A stretch of 51,705 nucleotides of DNA from Acidobacteria bacterium RIFCSPLOWO2_02_FULL_61_28 (GCA_001767035.1 MEKR01000095.1:1-51705), one strand, 5' to 3'; counted from the stretch's first letter, positions 1-10,012 are shown. Notes: generated by a model from the sequence alone, not told the origin. Program-made: numbers and translations.

Positions 1-1695
1 CGTTGCCCGTCAGCCAATAGAGCACCAGGCCGCTCGACATGCTCCAGAACAAGAACAGGAACATCACCGGCATGAACATCATCATTTTCTGCTGCATGGG
101 GTCGGGCGAGGGCGCCGGACTCATCCTCTGCAAGACGAATTGGGTCGCGCACAGCAGCACGGGCAGCGTCTTGATGGGAAGGTGCTCGGACGCCGAAAGG
201 TCCTGAATCCACAAAATCCACGGGGCGTGCCGCATCTCGATGCTGACCAGCAGCACATTGTAGAAGCCCAAAAAGAACGGGATCTGGAGGAGCATCGGGA
301 GGCAGCCGCCGACGGGGTTGACCCCGTGCTTTTTGTAGAGAGCCATGGTCTCCTGCGTCATTTCCTGCCGCCGCGGGTCCCGCGTTTTCAGATGCTTGTA
401 CTTGTCCTGGATCGCCCGGAGCTGGGGCTGAAGCTGCTGCATCTTCATCGCCGACCGCATCGTCTTGAGCTTCAGCGGGAAGAGCGCGAAGTTGATGAAG
501 ATGGTGAGCAGGATGATGGCCCAGCCATAGTTGGCGACGACGTGGTCGTAGGTCCACCGCATCGCCAGAAACAGCGGCTTGGCAATGAAGGGGAACCAGC
601 CGTAATCCACCAGCTCCGGCAACCGCGGCTCGATGGCGGCCAGCACCTCGGTGTCTTTCGGCCCGACATAAACGCGCAGGTGGTTCACCGGCGAATCGGC
701 TCCGCCGACCGCCAGTCCGACCGTCGGGAATTTATTCTCCTGTCCAGGCAAGGCGATCTCCTGGCGGAATCCGGTCACGCGCAGCGCGCCCGGTCCTGCG
801 CTGACCGACGGAGCGGGCCCGGATCCCGCCGGGGAGGACACCGGGGGGGGCTGGGGCAGGAAGACGGCGGCGAAGAAGTGGTCCTGGATGCCGGCGAACG
901 GGAAGAGGCCGCTCACGGCGCCCTCCTGCTTTTCGAGGTCCTTGGGGTTCCAGCGCATCAGCTTTTGCGATTCGCGGAAGAAAATCTGGGCGCTGCTCCC
1001 GCGCGTGGGAACGTCATGAACATCGCCAAACCCGCCCTGCCAGGCCAATGCGTGGACTACCGGCTTGCCCTCGCTCGAAAGCTCGGTGGTAAGGTTTGCC
1101 ACGTAGCTGTCGCGCGCAAAGACGAATTGCTTGCGCGCCGTGATCCGGCCGTTGTTATATTCGAAGGTGAGCGTGGCGGGGGCCTTCAGGGAACCTTTGG
1201 CGGAGGGCACAAACAGCGAGGCGTTGATTTCCCGGCGGAGCGTCTCGTCGGAGACCCAGAACGAGAACGGATCGCCGTATTGCGCGGCGGCGTCCGCGTT
1301 CACCAGGTCCAGGGGGTTATTCTGTTCGTCGCGGTACCGGCGCAGAGTCCAACTCTTTACCGCTGCTCCGCGGGTCGAGAAGACGACCTGATAGAGATCA
1401 CCCTCCACCGTGATCTGTTCTTCCGCCGATCCCTGCCTGGGTTCGGCGGGCAGGGCGCCTTGCCCACTACCCTGCGGTCTCGCTCCGCGGGCTGGCGGGA
1501 CGGAGCTTTGGCTCTGGGGAGCCTCCCCGGGAACGGCTGCGGGCGGCGGTGCCGGTGCCGGTTTGTTCGCAGTCTGCTGCGGTGGAGTCGGCGGCGGGGG
1601 GAACAGGAACCGTTGGGAGAGGAACAAGATCACAAAAGAAGCCGCGAACGCCAGCAGGATACGAACTTGCAACGACGGTTCTTTGGGTTCCATGT
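1..1695 (-). CDS. yidC: Membrane protein insertase YidC (3' end cut by window edge)
   Basis: Reverse-strand reading from ATG at 1695: MEPKEPSLQVRILLAFAASFVILFLSQ... with YidC/Oxa1 core ...VANYGWAIILLTIFINFALFPLKLKTMRSAMKMQQLQPQLRAIQDKYK...VNPVGGCLPMLLQIPFFLGFYNVL...; adjacent to yidD, rnpA, rpmH. Confidence 0.95.
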
Positions 1696-1771
1696 GAAAT
1701 TGAGTCGAGTCCCGGTTTTTCCTTTTCGGCGGTTGGTTCCCGTTCAGAATGGAGTGACCGCGAACCGCAGT

Positions 1772-1981
1772 CTAACCAACCGGATCATAGCCGCCGGGAT
1801 GAAACGGGCGACAGCGCAGCAGCCGCCCGGCCGCCATCCAAAGCCCTCGGCCGGGACCGTATTTCCGAATCGCCTCCGCCGCGTACGCCGAGCAGGTAGG
1901 GTAGTACTTGCAGAACGAGGGGAACACGGGAGAAATCGCCTGTTGATAAAACCCAACCAGTGCCAGCAGGAATGGTTTCAT
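1772..1981 (-). CDS. yidD: Membrane protein insertion efficiency factor YidD
   Basis: MKPFLLALVGFYQQAISPVFPSFCKYYPTCSAYAAEAIRKYGPGRGLWMAAGRLLRCRPFHPGGYDPVG; characteristic YPTCSxYA and RCRPFHPGGYDPV motifs. Confidence 0.93.
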   Translation of the reverse strand: MKPFLLALVGFYQQAISPVFPSFCKYYPTCSAYAAEAIRKYGPGRGLWMAAGRLLRCRPFHPGGYDPVG

Positions 1982-1991
1982 GAGTGCATCG

Positions 1992-2372
1992 TCACACGGC
2001 CGCGCCTGGCGGGATGGCTTGCGCGCAGGCCAGAAAAAATTTTTGGACCGTTTCTTCCAGTTCCGCGAAGGGGACCGTTTTGGCCGCTGTGCGCGGCTGG
2101 AGAATGATATCCCACCCCGGCCCCAGCTCGGCCCGGTGCTTGCGAACGGCTTCACGCAGCCGCCGCTTGAGCCGGTTCCGTTCGACGGCCCCACCCATCG
2201 CGCGAGAGACGGTCAGTCCGATCCGGCTCGCGCGCTCCCCATTGATCCGGGCGAACCCCACCAGGAGTCCCAAGTTGCGGCGGCGTCCCTCGGCGTACAC
2301 TTTGCGATAGTCGGCGGTGCGCAGCAGGCGCGCGCTCTTCGGAAGCCCGTGCTGTCGCTGGGAAGTCCGCAC
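1992..2372 (-). CDS. rnpA: Ribonuclease P protein component
   Basis: 126 aa, ...LTVSRAMGGAVERNRLKRRLREAVRKHRAEL... RnpA RNR motif; located between rpmH and yidD. Confidence 0.93.
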   Translation of the reverse strand: MRTSQRQHGLPKSARLLRTADYRKVYAEGRRRNLGLLVGFARINGERASRIGLTVSRAMGGAVERNRLKRRLREAVRKHRAELGPGWDIILQPRTAAKTVPFAELEETVQKFFLACAQAIPPGAAV

Positions 2373-2442
2373 CGTGAGCTTTCCCCCATGACGCTGAAAG
2401 CGGCGTCCTGGGGACCCCGGATCGTTGCCGTGCCGAAGCCCC

Positions 2443-2589
2443 CTACTGGGAGGAAACAGTCAGGCGCTTGCGCCCCTTCCGGCGGCGGCGGGACAGAACC
2501 TTGCGCCCCCCCGGTGTGCTCATTCGCGCCCGAAACCCGTGGGTCTTGGCCCGCTTCCTCTTCCGTGGCTGATACGTCCGCTTCGGCAT
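2443..2589 (-). CDS. rpmH: 50S ribosomal protein L34
   Basis: Manual translation [48 protein letters not shown]; canonical L34. Confidence 0.96.
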   Translation of the reverse strand: MPKRTYQPRKRKRAKTHGFRARMSTPGGRKVLSRRRRKGRKRLTVSSQ

Positions 2590-2722
2590 GTGGCTTCCTC
2601 AGTAAACTCCCGGGCCAAAAGCCCAAACAGCCATCATATGATTGCCGGGAGAGGACTGTCAAGGCGGCGACCTTGGGAAAGCCTATGACGAACGGCCGCG
2701 AAGTCTGGTATTCTAGTTCTCG

Positions 2723-2956
2723 ATGAGCTGGCAAGACCACATCAGCATAGACCCCCAAATCCTGGTGGGAAAGCCGGTCGTGAAGGGTACGCGCGTCGCC
2801 GTCGAACTTGTTGTCGAGCTGATGGCCAACGGTTGGACCCAGGAGCAAATCCTTGAGAACTACCCCAATCTCACGGCTGAGGACATCCGCGCCTGCCTTG
2901 CGTATGCGAGCGAGGTACTCCATTCGGAGCGGGTCTATCCAATGAAGACTTCATGA
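2723..2956 (+). CDS. DUF433 antitoxin-like protein
   Basis: MSWQDHISIDPQILVGKPVVKGTRVAVELVVELMANGWTQEQILENYPNLTAEDIRACLAYA; typical DUF433 (VapB45-like). Confidence 0.9.
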   Translation: MSWQDHISIDPQILVGKPVVKGTRVAVELVVELMANGWTQEQILENYPNLTAEDIRACLAYASEVLHSERVYPMKTS

Positions 2957-3312
2957 TCTTTCTTGCCGACGAGAGCATCCCTCGTGCGGCTTTCCGAGTT
3001 CTGCGGGAGCAGGTCTTTGATGTAGCTTCGGTTGGCGAGGACAGTGCCGGTTCGACCGACGAGGATGTCCTTGCCGGATGCACCAGCGAGAGGCGCACTC
3101 TTCTTACACTCGACAAAGATTTCGGCGAACTCGTTTTCCACCGAGGCTTGCCGGCTGAATGCGGCGTGATCCTGTTTCGGGTTGACGCGGAATCTCCATC
3201 CGAATTCTCCGAAATGGTCTTGGCGGCTCTCCGATCCAGGAACAACTGGAGTGGCTTCTTCACCGTCGTAAGTCGCGATCGCATCAAGATGAGGCCTCTC
3301 CCCAAGTCCTGA
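2953..3312 (+). CDS. DUF5615 PIN-like toxin
   Basis: MIFLADESIPRAAFRVLREQVFDVASVGEDSAGSTDEDVLAGCTSERRTLLTLDKDFGELVF; overlaps the DUF433 gene by 4 nt. Confidence 0.88.
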   Translation: MIFLADESIPRAAFRVLREQVFDVASVGEDSAGSTDEDVLAGCTSERRTLLTLDKDFGELVFHRGLPAECGVILFRVDAESPSEFSEMVLAALRSRNNWSGFFTVVSRDRIKMRPLPKS

Positions 3313-3319
3313 TCGGTAC

Positions 3320-4477
3320 TCACACTGTTGAACCCAGCCACCCCAGCAGCGCGCCCGCTAGAGCGACTTTGATGAAGCTGATCTTGTAGCGGTGGAGCGC
3401 CAGCAGCGCGACGGCAAAAAGCCCGATGGAAAATAGCCCCAAAGGGAACGGCTGGAGGAGCGATTTCGCGGAGAGCGTGAAAAAGGACCCCAGGATCGCC
3501 CCCACGGCCGCTGCGTTCACCGGCTTCAGGAACGCCTGGACGTAGGGGGAATGCTCGATCTTTTCGAGGTACGCAGCCCCGATGAAAATGAAGACGAAGG
3601 AAGGGAGAAAGATGCTCACGGTGGCGATCAGCGCGCCCCACCAGGACGCCACCTTGTAGCCGATGAACGTCGCCGTGATGACGACCGGGCCGGGGGTCAT
3701 CTGACCGAGCGCCAGCCCGTCGAGAAACTCTTTCGGCGTCATCCATCCCAGGGTATTGACAACTTCTTTCTCGATGAACGGAACGATCACCAAGCCCCCG
3801 CCGTAGATGAGCGCGCCGACCTTCAGAAAAAACCACGCCAGTTGCAGCAGCACTCCCAGAGGAGCCACCGCCAGGCACATGCCCGCGGCCGGCCGGTGTT
3901 TGCGCCCGGGTCCGTAGGCCAGAATCCCGAAGATGCCGGCCAGGACAAACAGCAGGATGATATTGATGGAAACGAGCGCGACGAGCGCGGCGCTCGCGGC
4001 GACCGTGGCGAGGAGCGTTTTATCCGGTGCGACCGATTTCCCCAGCCGGTAGCCCGACGAAAGGATCACGGCCAGCACCACGGGGGTTATTCCATTGAAG
4101 AGATGCTGGACAACCGGGATCGTCCCGAACCGGAAATAGAGCCAGGTGAGGATCAGCATCATGACGAACGCCGGAAGGATAAACGCGCAGCCGGAGACAA
4201 TGCCCCCCAGGTATCGCCGCAAGCGGAAGCCGATGTAGATGACAAGCTGGGTCGAGGCGGGGCCGGGGAGGGCCTGGCTCAGCGCCAGCCCTTGCAGGAA
4301 GTCCGGTTTCTGGAGCCACGGGCGTTTTTCAACGGCTTCGTTCTCGATCAACGCGATGTGGGCAAGCGGGCCGCCGAAGCCGATCAAACCGAGCTTCAGA
4401 AAGACCCGCCCGATCTCGGCGAGCGACGTGGGAGGAACCCCGGCGCGCCGGGGAGGGGCTTCAGGAGGAAGCGGCAT
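3320..4477 (-). CDS. chrA: Chromate efflux transporter ChrA family (two-domain form)
   Basis: ...GRVFLKLGLIGFGGPLAHIALIENEAVEKRPWL...LSQALPGPASTQLVIYIG...FLKVGALIYGGGLVIVPFIEKEVVNTLGWMTPKEFLDGLALGQMTPGPVVITATFIGYK; duplicated CHR domain. Start set at MPLPPEAP. Confidence 0.9.
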   Translation of the reverse strand: MPLPPEAPPRRAGVPPTSLAEIGRVFLKLGLIGFGGPLAHIALIENEAVEKRPWLQKPDFLQGLALSQALPGPASTQLVIYIGFRLRRYLGGIVSGCAFILPAFVMMLILTWLYFRFGTIPVVQHLFNGITPVVLAVILSSGYRLGKSVAPDKTLLATVAASAALVALVSINIILLFVLAGIFGILAYGPGRKHRPAAGMCLAVAPLGVLLQLAWFFLKVGALIYGGGLVIVPFIEKEVVNTLGWMTPKEFLDGLALGQMTPGPVVITATFIGYKVASWWGALIATVSIFLPSFVFIFIGAAYLEKIEHSPYVQAFLKPVNAAAVGAILGSFFTLSAKSLLQPFPLGLFSIGLFAVALLALHRYKISFIKVALAGALLGWLGSTV

Positions 4478-4771
4478 GGCTGTGTCTCCCGAACCAATCA
4501 ATTCTGGCGATGGGTGGAAAGACCCAGTTGCCAAGGGCATTTTGCCCTGCGGCATTGCTCCCCAGGCACCCTTTTCCGTCCCAGACCATAACTGGCATAG
4601 GGCTCTCCAAAGAATCTCGAAAACCCAGATACTATAACCCAAAACCGGAAAACGCCACCGGGGCTGCGAAAGGTTGTCGGCAAGGGAAACGACTCGCGCC
4701 GCCCTGGCTGGGGAATGGCACGATGGTTGCTCCGAGGACTGGGGTCGAGAAATCCTTCGCGGGAGAGTCCT

Positions 4772-6736
4772 ATGCAATTGAATCGTCCGGGAATCGGGAA
4801 GTTCCCCCACATTTTTGAAGAAATCAAGGTCGGCAGCTTAACCTGCCATAACCGGGTGAAGTACGCCGCCTGCTCGGTATCGAATTTTAACAACCGGGAC
4901 GGCTCGCTCACCGACCGGGAATACGCCCGCATGGAAGTGATCTCCCGCACCGGCGCCGGCATGATCACCAACCAGGGCGCTTACCCGGACCCGGACGGTG
5001 CCGGCAAGGCCTATTACCGGCAATTGAGCCTCGCCGATGACAAATACATCCCCGGTTTCCGCAGGATTGCCGATCTGCTTCACGGCGCCGGGGCGATTTC
5101 CATTCAACAGATTCTGCATTGCGGCCGTTACGGGGGAGTGGACTCGACGCACTGCCTGCAACCGTCGGAGGTTCCGCAGACGCTGCGCCATTTCCGTCCG
5201 CCGCGCCAGATGAGCCGGGACGACATCCGCCGCTGCATCCGGGAGCACTGCGAGGCCGGGCGGCGCTCGATGGAGGCGGGGTTTGACGGCGTGGAGCTGA
5301 CGGCGTTCATGGGGTATCTCCTCGCCAACTTTCTCTCGCCCTTCACCAACCGGCGCACGGATGAATATGGCGGGTCGCTTGAAAACCGGGGTCGTTTCAT
5401 GGTCGAGGTGTTGACGGGCTTGCGCGAGACCATCGGGAAAGACAAGCTGCTGGTGATCCGCTTGAACGGCGACGAGCTGATGGACGAGCTCGGGGGAAAC
5501 AGCCGCGCCGACTGCATTGAATTCATGAAAATGGCGGAGCAGGCCGGGGCCGACTGCATCAGCATCGTGGTCGGCTGGCACGAGTCCACCCGGGGAGCCT
5601 TGGGGCGGGACGTGCATGACGACCAATGGCTGCCGCTCGCCGAGAGCGCCTCGCGGGCGCTGCGGATTCCTGTGGCGTTTGGCCCGCGCTTCTGCGATCC
5701 GGTCAAGGCTGAACAGGCCCTCGCGCAGCGGGCCTTCGGGATGTGGGAAGTGTGTCGCCCGTTCTTGGCGGACCCGGAACTGTTGCACAAGGTGGCCGAA
5801 GACCGTCTGGAGGAGATTCGTCCGTGCGTGGGCGGGTTGCTCTGCCTCTCGCGCATGTTTCGCAATCTCCCTTACATCTGCGCCGTGAATCCCCGCCTGG
5901 GCCACGAAGTCGAGCCGGAATATGAGCTGCGCCCGGCCCGGGTTCCCAAGAAAGTCTTGGTGATCGGCGGAGGACCCGGAGGCCTGGAATGCGCGATCGT
6001 GGCGGCGCAACGCGGCCATACCGTGATCGTGTGCGAAAAGAGCGACCGGCTGGGGGGGCAATTAAATCAGGCGGCCAAGGAAATCGGTGGAGGACAGATC
6101 TTTCTCGACCTGATTCGACATTACGAAACGCAACTGAAGCGGTGGAACGTGGAGGTGCGTCTTGGCGCCGAAGTCACTCAGCAACTCTGCGCCCAACTCG
6201 CGCCCGACGTGGCCGTGGTTGCCGCCGGGTCGGAGATCGAGCCGTATCCCTTCCCCGGAGGCAATCGCAGCCATGTGGTCATCGCCCACGAGATTCTGGA
6301 GGAAGGTTCTCCCTGCGGCGACCGGGTGGTGGTGTTAGGGGGCGAGCGGATCGGTCTGGTGGCGGCCGAGTACCTGGCTTCCCGCGGCAAACACGTCACG
6401 CTGGTCGAAATGGGGAGACGGCTGGGCGAGGATGTGATCGCCACCTTCAAGTGGCGACATGCAGCCTGGGTCCGCGAACTGGGAATCCAGACCCTGCTCA
6501 ATACCCGCGTCAAAGAGATTACCGACCAGGGAGTCCTCGTGGCGGATGCCGGCGGAGCGGAAACCCTCTTGCCGGCCGACACCGTGGTCCTGGCGATTTC
6601 GCGCCGCTCGTGCCAGCGGCTCTTGAGCGAATTGGAATTTTTCTGTGACGAACTCTACGCCATCGGCGACGCCGTCCAGCCCCGCTCCATGCACAATGCC
6701 ATCCGCGAGGGATACCTGCTCGGGATTCGGATTTGA
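4772..6736 (+). CDS. NADH:flavin oxidoreductase (old yellow enzyme / 2,4-dienoyl-CoA reductase-like), FAD-dependent C-terminus
   Basis: OYE barrel start FPHIFEEIKVGSLTCHNRVKYAAC...; C-terminal Rossmann VLVIGGGPGGLECAIVAAQRGHTVIVCEKSDRLGGQL. Confidence 0.9.
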   Translation: MQLNRPGIGKFPHIFEEIKVGSLTCHNRVKYAACSVSNFNNRDGSLTDREYARMEVISRTGAGMITNQGAYPDPDGAGKAYYRQLSLADDKYIPGFRRIADLLHGAGAISIQQILHCGRYGGVDSTHCLQPSEVPQTLRHFRPPRQMSRDDIRRCIREHCEAGRRSMEAGFDGVELTAFMGYLLANFLSPFTNRRTDEYGGSLENRGRFMVEVLTGLRETIGKDKLLVIRLNGDELMDELGGNSRADCIEFMKMAEQAGADCISIVVGWHESTRGALGRDVHDDQWLPLAESASRALRIPVAFGPRFCDPVKAEQALAQRAFGMWEVCRPFLADPELLHKVAEDRLEEIRPCVGGLLCLSRMFRNLPYICAVNPRLGHEVEPEYELRPARVPKKVLVIGGGPGGLECAIVAAQRGHTVIVCEKSDRLGGQLNQAAKEIGGGQIFLDLIRHYETQLKRWNVEVRLGAEVTQQLCAQLAPDVAVVAAGSEIEPYPFPGGNRSHVVIAHEILEEGSPCGDRVVVLGGERIGLVAAEYLASRGKHVTLVEMGRRLGEDVIATFKWRHAAWVRELGIQTLLNTRVKEITDQGVLVADAGGAETLLPADTVVLAISRRSCQRLLSELEFFCDELYAIGDAVQPRSMHNAIREGYLLGIRI

Positions 6737-6795
6737 AGGGAACCAGCCCCGGTCTGGCGCGGAGAGCTCGGGGCCGGCGAAGCGCCCGGCTCGCA

Positions 6796-7947
6796 TCAGC
6801 GGAACATCACGGCGACGCCGCACTTAGTGGTGTTGTGGAATTTGACGGAATGGCTGCGGACCAGTTGGGTCTTCAAAGTCCGCAGCGCTTGGCCGAGCAG
6901 CATCTCGGTGGAAACCATGAACTCCACCTCGATGGGGCTTTCGGGGTTGGGGTCATTTTCGAGCAGGAAATACGCGCCCCCCAGGGAGAGGTTTTCGAGC
7001 ACGGCCTCCTCTTCAAAGGGGGTCCCGTCGGCTCGCATCCCCTGCACCCGCAAGGGGACGTGAATGGGCTGGCGGCTTCCGGTTCGCCGCTCGGCGGGAT
7101 CGCGCGGGTGGGTGTGCTCCCCCGAAGCCAAGTCAATCCCCATCCCCTCCCAGGCCATCACCGAGTTGGGGAAAAACTTTTGGGTCTCGCCGAGCACGGA
7201 GTCCAGGAAGCCGTCGTTGTGGTCGGGGTCGTGGTGGAACAAGACCAATTGGCCGACGCGCGCTTCCTGGGCGATGTTGACGGCTTCCCGCCAGGTGGAG
7301 TGTCCCCACCCTTTCTTCAGGCTGACGTATTCGAGCGGCGTATATTGGGCGTCATAGACAAAGACGTCGGCCCCTTCGGCGAGCTTCCGCACATTGCGGT
7401 CATGCTCCGCCGAGCCCGGTTCGTTGTCGGTGGCGTAGACCAGCGCGTGGCCGCCGCACTCGATGCGGTACCCCAGGCATCCCTGCGGATGGTTCAGAGG
7501 AATCGTCTTCACCACCACGTCCTGGAACGAGAGGACCTCCTGAGCGATCTTGTGGAATTTCCGTTGCGCCCGCATGGCGGTCATGTCCACCGGAAAATAC
7601 GGGTTGGACATCTGGTCCCCCAGCGCTTCCTCCACGTCGCGAATGTGCGAGGGAAACGAGTGGAAGGAGAACGAATTTTCCGGGTTGTAGAGCGGCTCAA
7701 AAAACGGGATTCCTTGAATGTGGTCCCAATGGAAGTGGGAGAGAAAGACGTAAGCCTGAACGGCGCGCTGACCGAATTCCGCCAGCAGTTGCTTGCCGAG
7801 CATCCGCAGGCCCGTGCCGCAATCCAGGATCAGGATTTCTCCGCCGGGAGTCCGCACTTCCACGCACGACGTATTGCCGCCGTACCGATAATTGTCCAAC
7901 GTCGGCGTAGGCGTGGAACCCCGTACTCCCCAGAAGCGCATCTTCAT
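6796..7947 (-). CDS. Metallo-beta-lactamase fold hydrolase fused to C-terminal PilZ domain
   Basis: MKMRFWGVRGSTPTP...LILDCGTGLRMLG...LSHFHWDHIQGIPFF...; C-terminus ERRTGSRQPIHVPLRVQG...ENLSLGGAYFLLE carries RxxxR and NxSxxG. Confidence 0.87.
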   Translation of the reverse strand: MKMRFWGVRGSTPTPTLDNYRYGGNTSCVEVRTPGGEILILDCGTGLRMLGKQLLAEFGQRAVQAYVFLSHFHWDHIQGIPFFEPLYNPENSFSFHSFPSHIRDVEEALGDQMSNPYFPVDMTAMRAQRKFHKIAQEVLSFQDVVVKTIPLNHPQGCLGYRIECGGHALVYATDNEPGSAEHDRNVRKLAEGADVFVYDAQYTPLEYVSLKKGWGHSTWREAVNIAQEARVGQLVLFHHDPDHNDGFLDSVLGETQKFFPNSVMAWEGMGIDLASGEHTHPRDPAERRTGSRQPIHVPLRVQGMRADGTPFEEEAVLENLSLGGAYFLLENDPNPESPIEVEFMVSTEMLLGQALRTLKTQLVRSHSVKFHNTTKCGVAVMFR

Positions 7948-8293
7948 AAGCGTTTTCTGCGACCAGATACTTCCCGGCTGCGAGCGACCTGTACTCCTCG
8001 CCGCCATGTGGGAACGCGGGGGGAAAGCGTCTTCCGTTGCCGGACAGACTGGGAAAACCTATCATAGTGTCAAAGTGTCTCGCAAGAGGGTATTTCACTC
8101 CCGGAGAAAATATAAGTACTAGGTACACCATTCGGCACAGGGGCCGAAAAAACGGGCGGATAGAGCCGGTTTCGCAGCGGGTTCGGCGAACCCCTCGGGC
8201 CGCTTCCGGCGGCCCCGGCTTCCAAAGGTGAAGCATACTTAGTGTAGACTGATAGTTGCCGGCCTGCGGTTACAAGGAAACGGGCCGAAAGCT

Positions 8294-8884
8294 ATGCGGG
8301 AATCCAATCGGATGGCGCTCAAGGAGTGGGCCGTGGTCGTCCAGGCGCTCGCCGAGGGCGCGCAGCTTCTCCTGTTGCGAAAAGGCGGGATCGCGGAAGA
8401 AGATGGTGAGTTTCGCCTGGCCACCCGCGAGTTTTTCCTCTACCCCACGTGGGAGCATCAGCAGGAAGCGTGGCTCCAGCCCCGGTACGGGGCCGCCTTC
8501 CGGTCGCTGCGGGCCGATGCTCCGGCGGGTTCGGAGCTGCCGTTCGAGTATTACGCCGCGGTGACCGACGTCTGGCCCGCTCCCGGAATGGCCCGCATGA
8601 AGCAGCTCCAGGAACTGTTTGTGTGGAATGAGGCGTTTCTCGAGAAACGCTATGCCTACAAGCCGCAGTTGCCTCTGTCGGTTTTGGTGGTGAGGACCTA
8701 CCGGCTGCCGCAAGCCCTGCGTGCGCCCTATTTGGAGCGATACGCGGGATGCCGCTCCTGGGTGGAATTGGACGAAGCCCTCCCCACGCGCGGCGCATCT
8801 CCTGTATTGGACGATGCGGAATTCGAGCGCCGCCGCGACTCCCTCCGGGAGCGCTTGGCCGGAAGAGCTGCGGTGCGAGGGTGA
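8294..8884 (+). CDS. DUF1802 family protein
   Basis: MALKEWAVVVQALAEGAQLLLLRKGGIAEEDGEFRLATREFFLYPTWEHQQEAWLQP; typical DUF1802 opening. Confidence 0.8.
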   Translation: MRESNRMALKEWAVVVQALAEGAQLLLLRKGGIAEEDGEFRLATREFFLYPTWEHQQEAWLQPRYGAAFRSLRADAPAGSELPFEYYAAVTDVWPAPGMARMKQLQELFVWNEAFLEKRYAYKPQLPLSVLVVRTYRLPQALRAPYLERYAGCRSWVELDEALPTRGASPVLDDAEFERRRDSLRERLAGRAAVRG

Positions 8885-8885
8885 A

Positions 8886-9323
8886 ATGAACGAGGATTCC
8901 ACCGTCATCATTGTGTTCGCTCACGGCTCGGCGCTGCCGGAAGCCAACCGGGAAGTGGCTCGGCTCGCCGAGGAGGTCTCCCGGCAGGCGCGGTGTCCGG
9001 CCCGCTGCGCGTTCCTGGAACTGGCGCAGCCGGATTTGGGGGCCGCCGTGGCCGCTGCCGTGGCGGCGGGCGCGCGCCGCATTGTGGTGATCCCGTATTT
9101 CTTGACGATGGGCGTCCACATGCGCCGGGACCTTCCCCGCTTGCTCGCCGAGCAGCAGGCTCGCTTCCCCGCCGTGGACCTCCGGGCCGCGCAGTCGCTC
9201 GAAGGCTATTCCGGAATGGCCCAGGCGCTCCTCGACCGTGTGGAAGAAGCCTTGTCGGACAAGGAGATTCTCGGAGGCGACTCCAATTTCCCTGACATCC
9301 GTTCAAGAGAAAAGGATCGGTGA
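8886..9323 (+). CDS. CbiX/SirB-type (sirohydrochlorin) chelatase-like protein
   Basis: MNEDSTVIIVFAHGSALPEANREV...CAFLELAQPDLGAAVAAAVAAGARRIVVIPYFLTMGVHMRRDLPRLL; CbiX motifs HGS and PYFLxxGxHxxxDLP. Confidence 0.9.
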   Translation: MNEDSTVIIVFAHGSALPEANREVARLAEEVSRQARCPARCAFLELAQPDLGAAVAAAVAAGARRIVVIPYFLTMGVHMRRDLPRLLAEQQARFPAVDLRAAQSLEGYSGMAQALLDRVEEALSDKEILGGDSNFPDIRSREKDR

Positions 9324-9394
9324 ATCACTCGGTGCGGATGGGTGGGCTGTAAAGCGTGGCTTGACACGCGACACTCTTTCCACTAGCATTTCCT

Positions 9395-9685
9395 ATGAAG
9401 ATCCGAAACGTGGTCCATCGGGGGCTGCGGCGCTTCGTACAGCGCAATGACGCTTCCGGGTTGGCCCCGTCTGTTGTGGAGAAGGTGCGCAACATTCTGA
9501 CCTTCTTGCTGGAAGTGGAAGACGCCCAGGAACTCCGAGACGTCCCCGCCTGGAAAGCACACCAACTCACGGGGGATCGCAAGGGAACCTGGAGCCTCAC
9601 GGTCACCCGCAACTGGCGGATCACGTTCCGAATCAACACGAGCGAAAGAGAAATCTTCGACTTGGATTTCGAGGATTACCACTGA
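9395..9685 (+). CDS. higB: RelE/HigB-type toxin
   Basis: ...VRNILTFLLEVEDAQELRDVPAWKAHQLTGDRKGTWSLTVTRNWRITFRINTSEREIFDLDFEDYH. Confidence 0.93.
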   Translation: MKIRNVVHRGLRRFVQRNDASGLAPSVVEKVRNILTFLLEVEDAQELRDVPAWKAHQLTGDRKGTWSLTVTRNWRITFRINTSEREIFDLDFEDYH

Positions 9686-9697
9686 AAGGAAACCAGG

Positions 9698-10012
9698 ATG
9701 CGAATGGCACGTCCGGCTCATCCGGGGCAGTTCATCCGGATGGAAGTGATCGAGCCTCTGGGTCTCTCCGTAACCCAGGCTGCCAAGGTACTTGGTGTGA
9801 CCCGGCCCGCTCTCTCCGCCCTACTCAACGGCCGGGCCGCACTCTCACCCGATATGGCGTTGCGGATTGAAAAGGCTTTCGGCCCGAAGATGGATACCCT
9901 TCTTCGCATGCAGACCGCCTACGAGATTGCCGAGGCCCGCGACCGGGAGACCGACATCAAAGTGAAGCGCTACGTGGCGAAGCCATCCGCCCACGAACAG
10001 GCCAGGCTTTGA
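9698..10012 (+). CDS. higA: HigA-type HTH antitoxin
   Basis: AHPGQFIRMEVIEPLGLSVTQAAKVLGVTRPALSALLNGRAALSPDMALRIEKAFG. Confidence 0.94.
   Translation: MRMARPAHPGQFIRMEVIEPLGLSVTQAAKVLGVTRPALSALLNGRAALSPDMALRIEKAFGPKMDTLLRMQTAYEIAEARDRETDIKVKRYVAKPSAHEQARL

Noticed and set aside
140-2107. 655-aa plus-strand ORF
   Set aside because: Antisense to yidC, yidD and rnpA; the reverse-strand translations are clear known proteins and this one is R/G/P-rich shadow coding.
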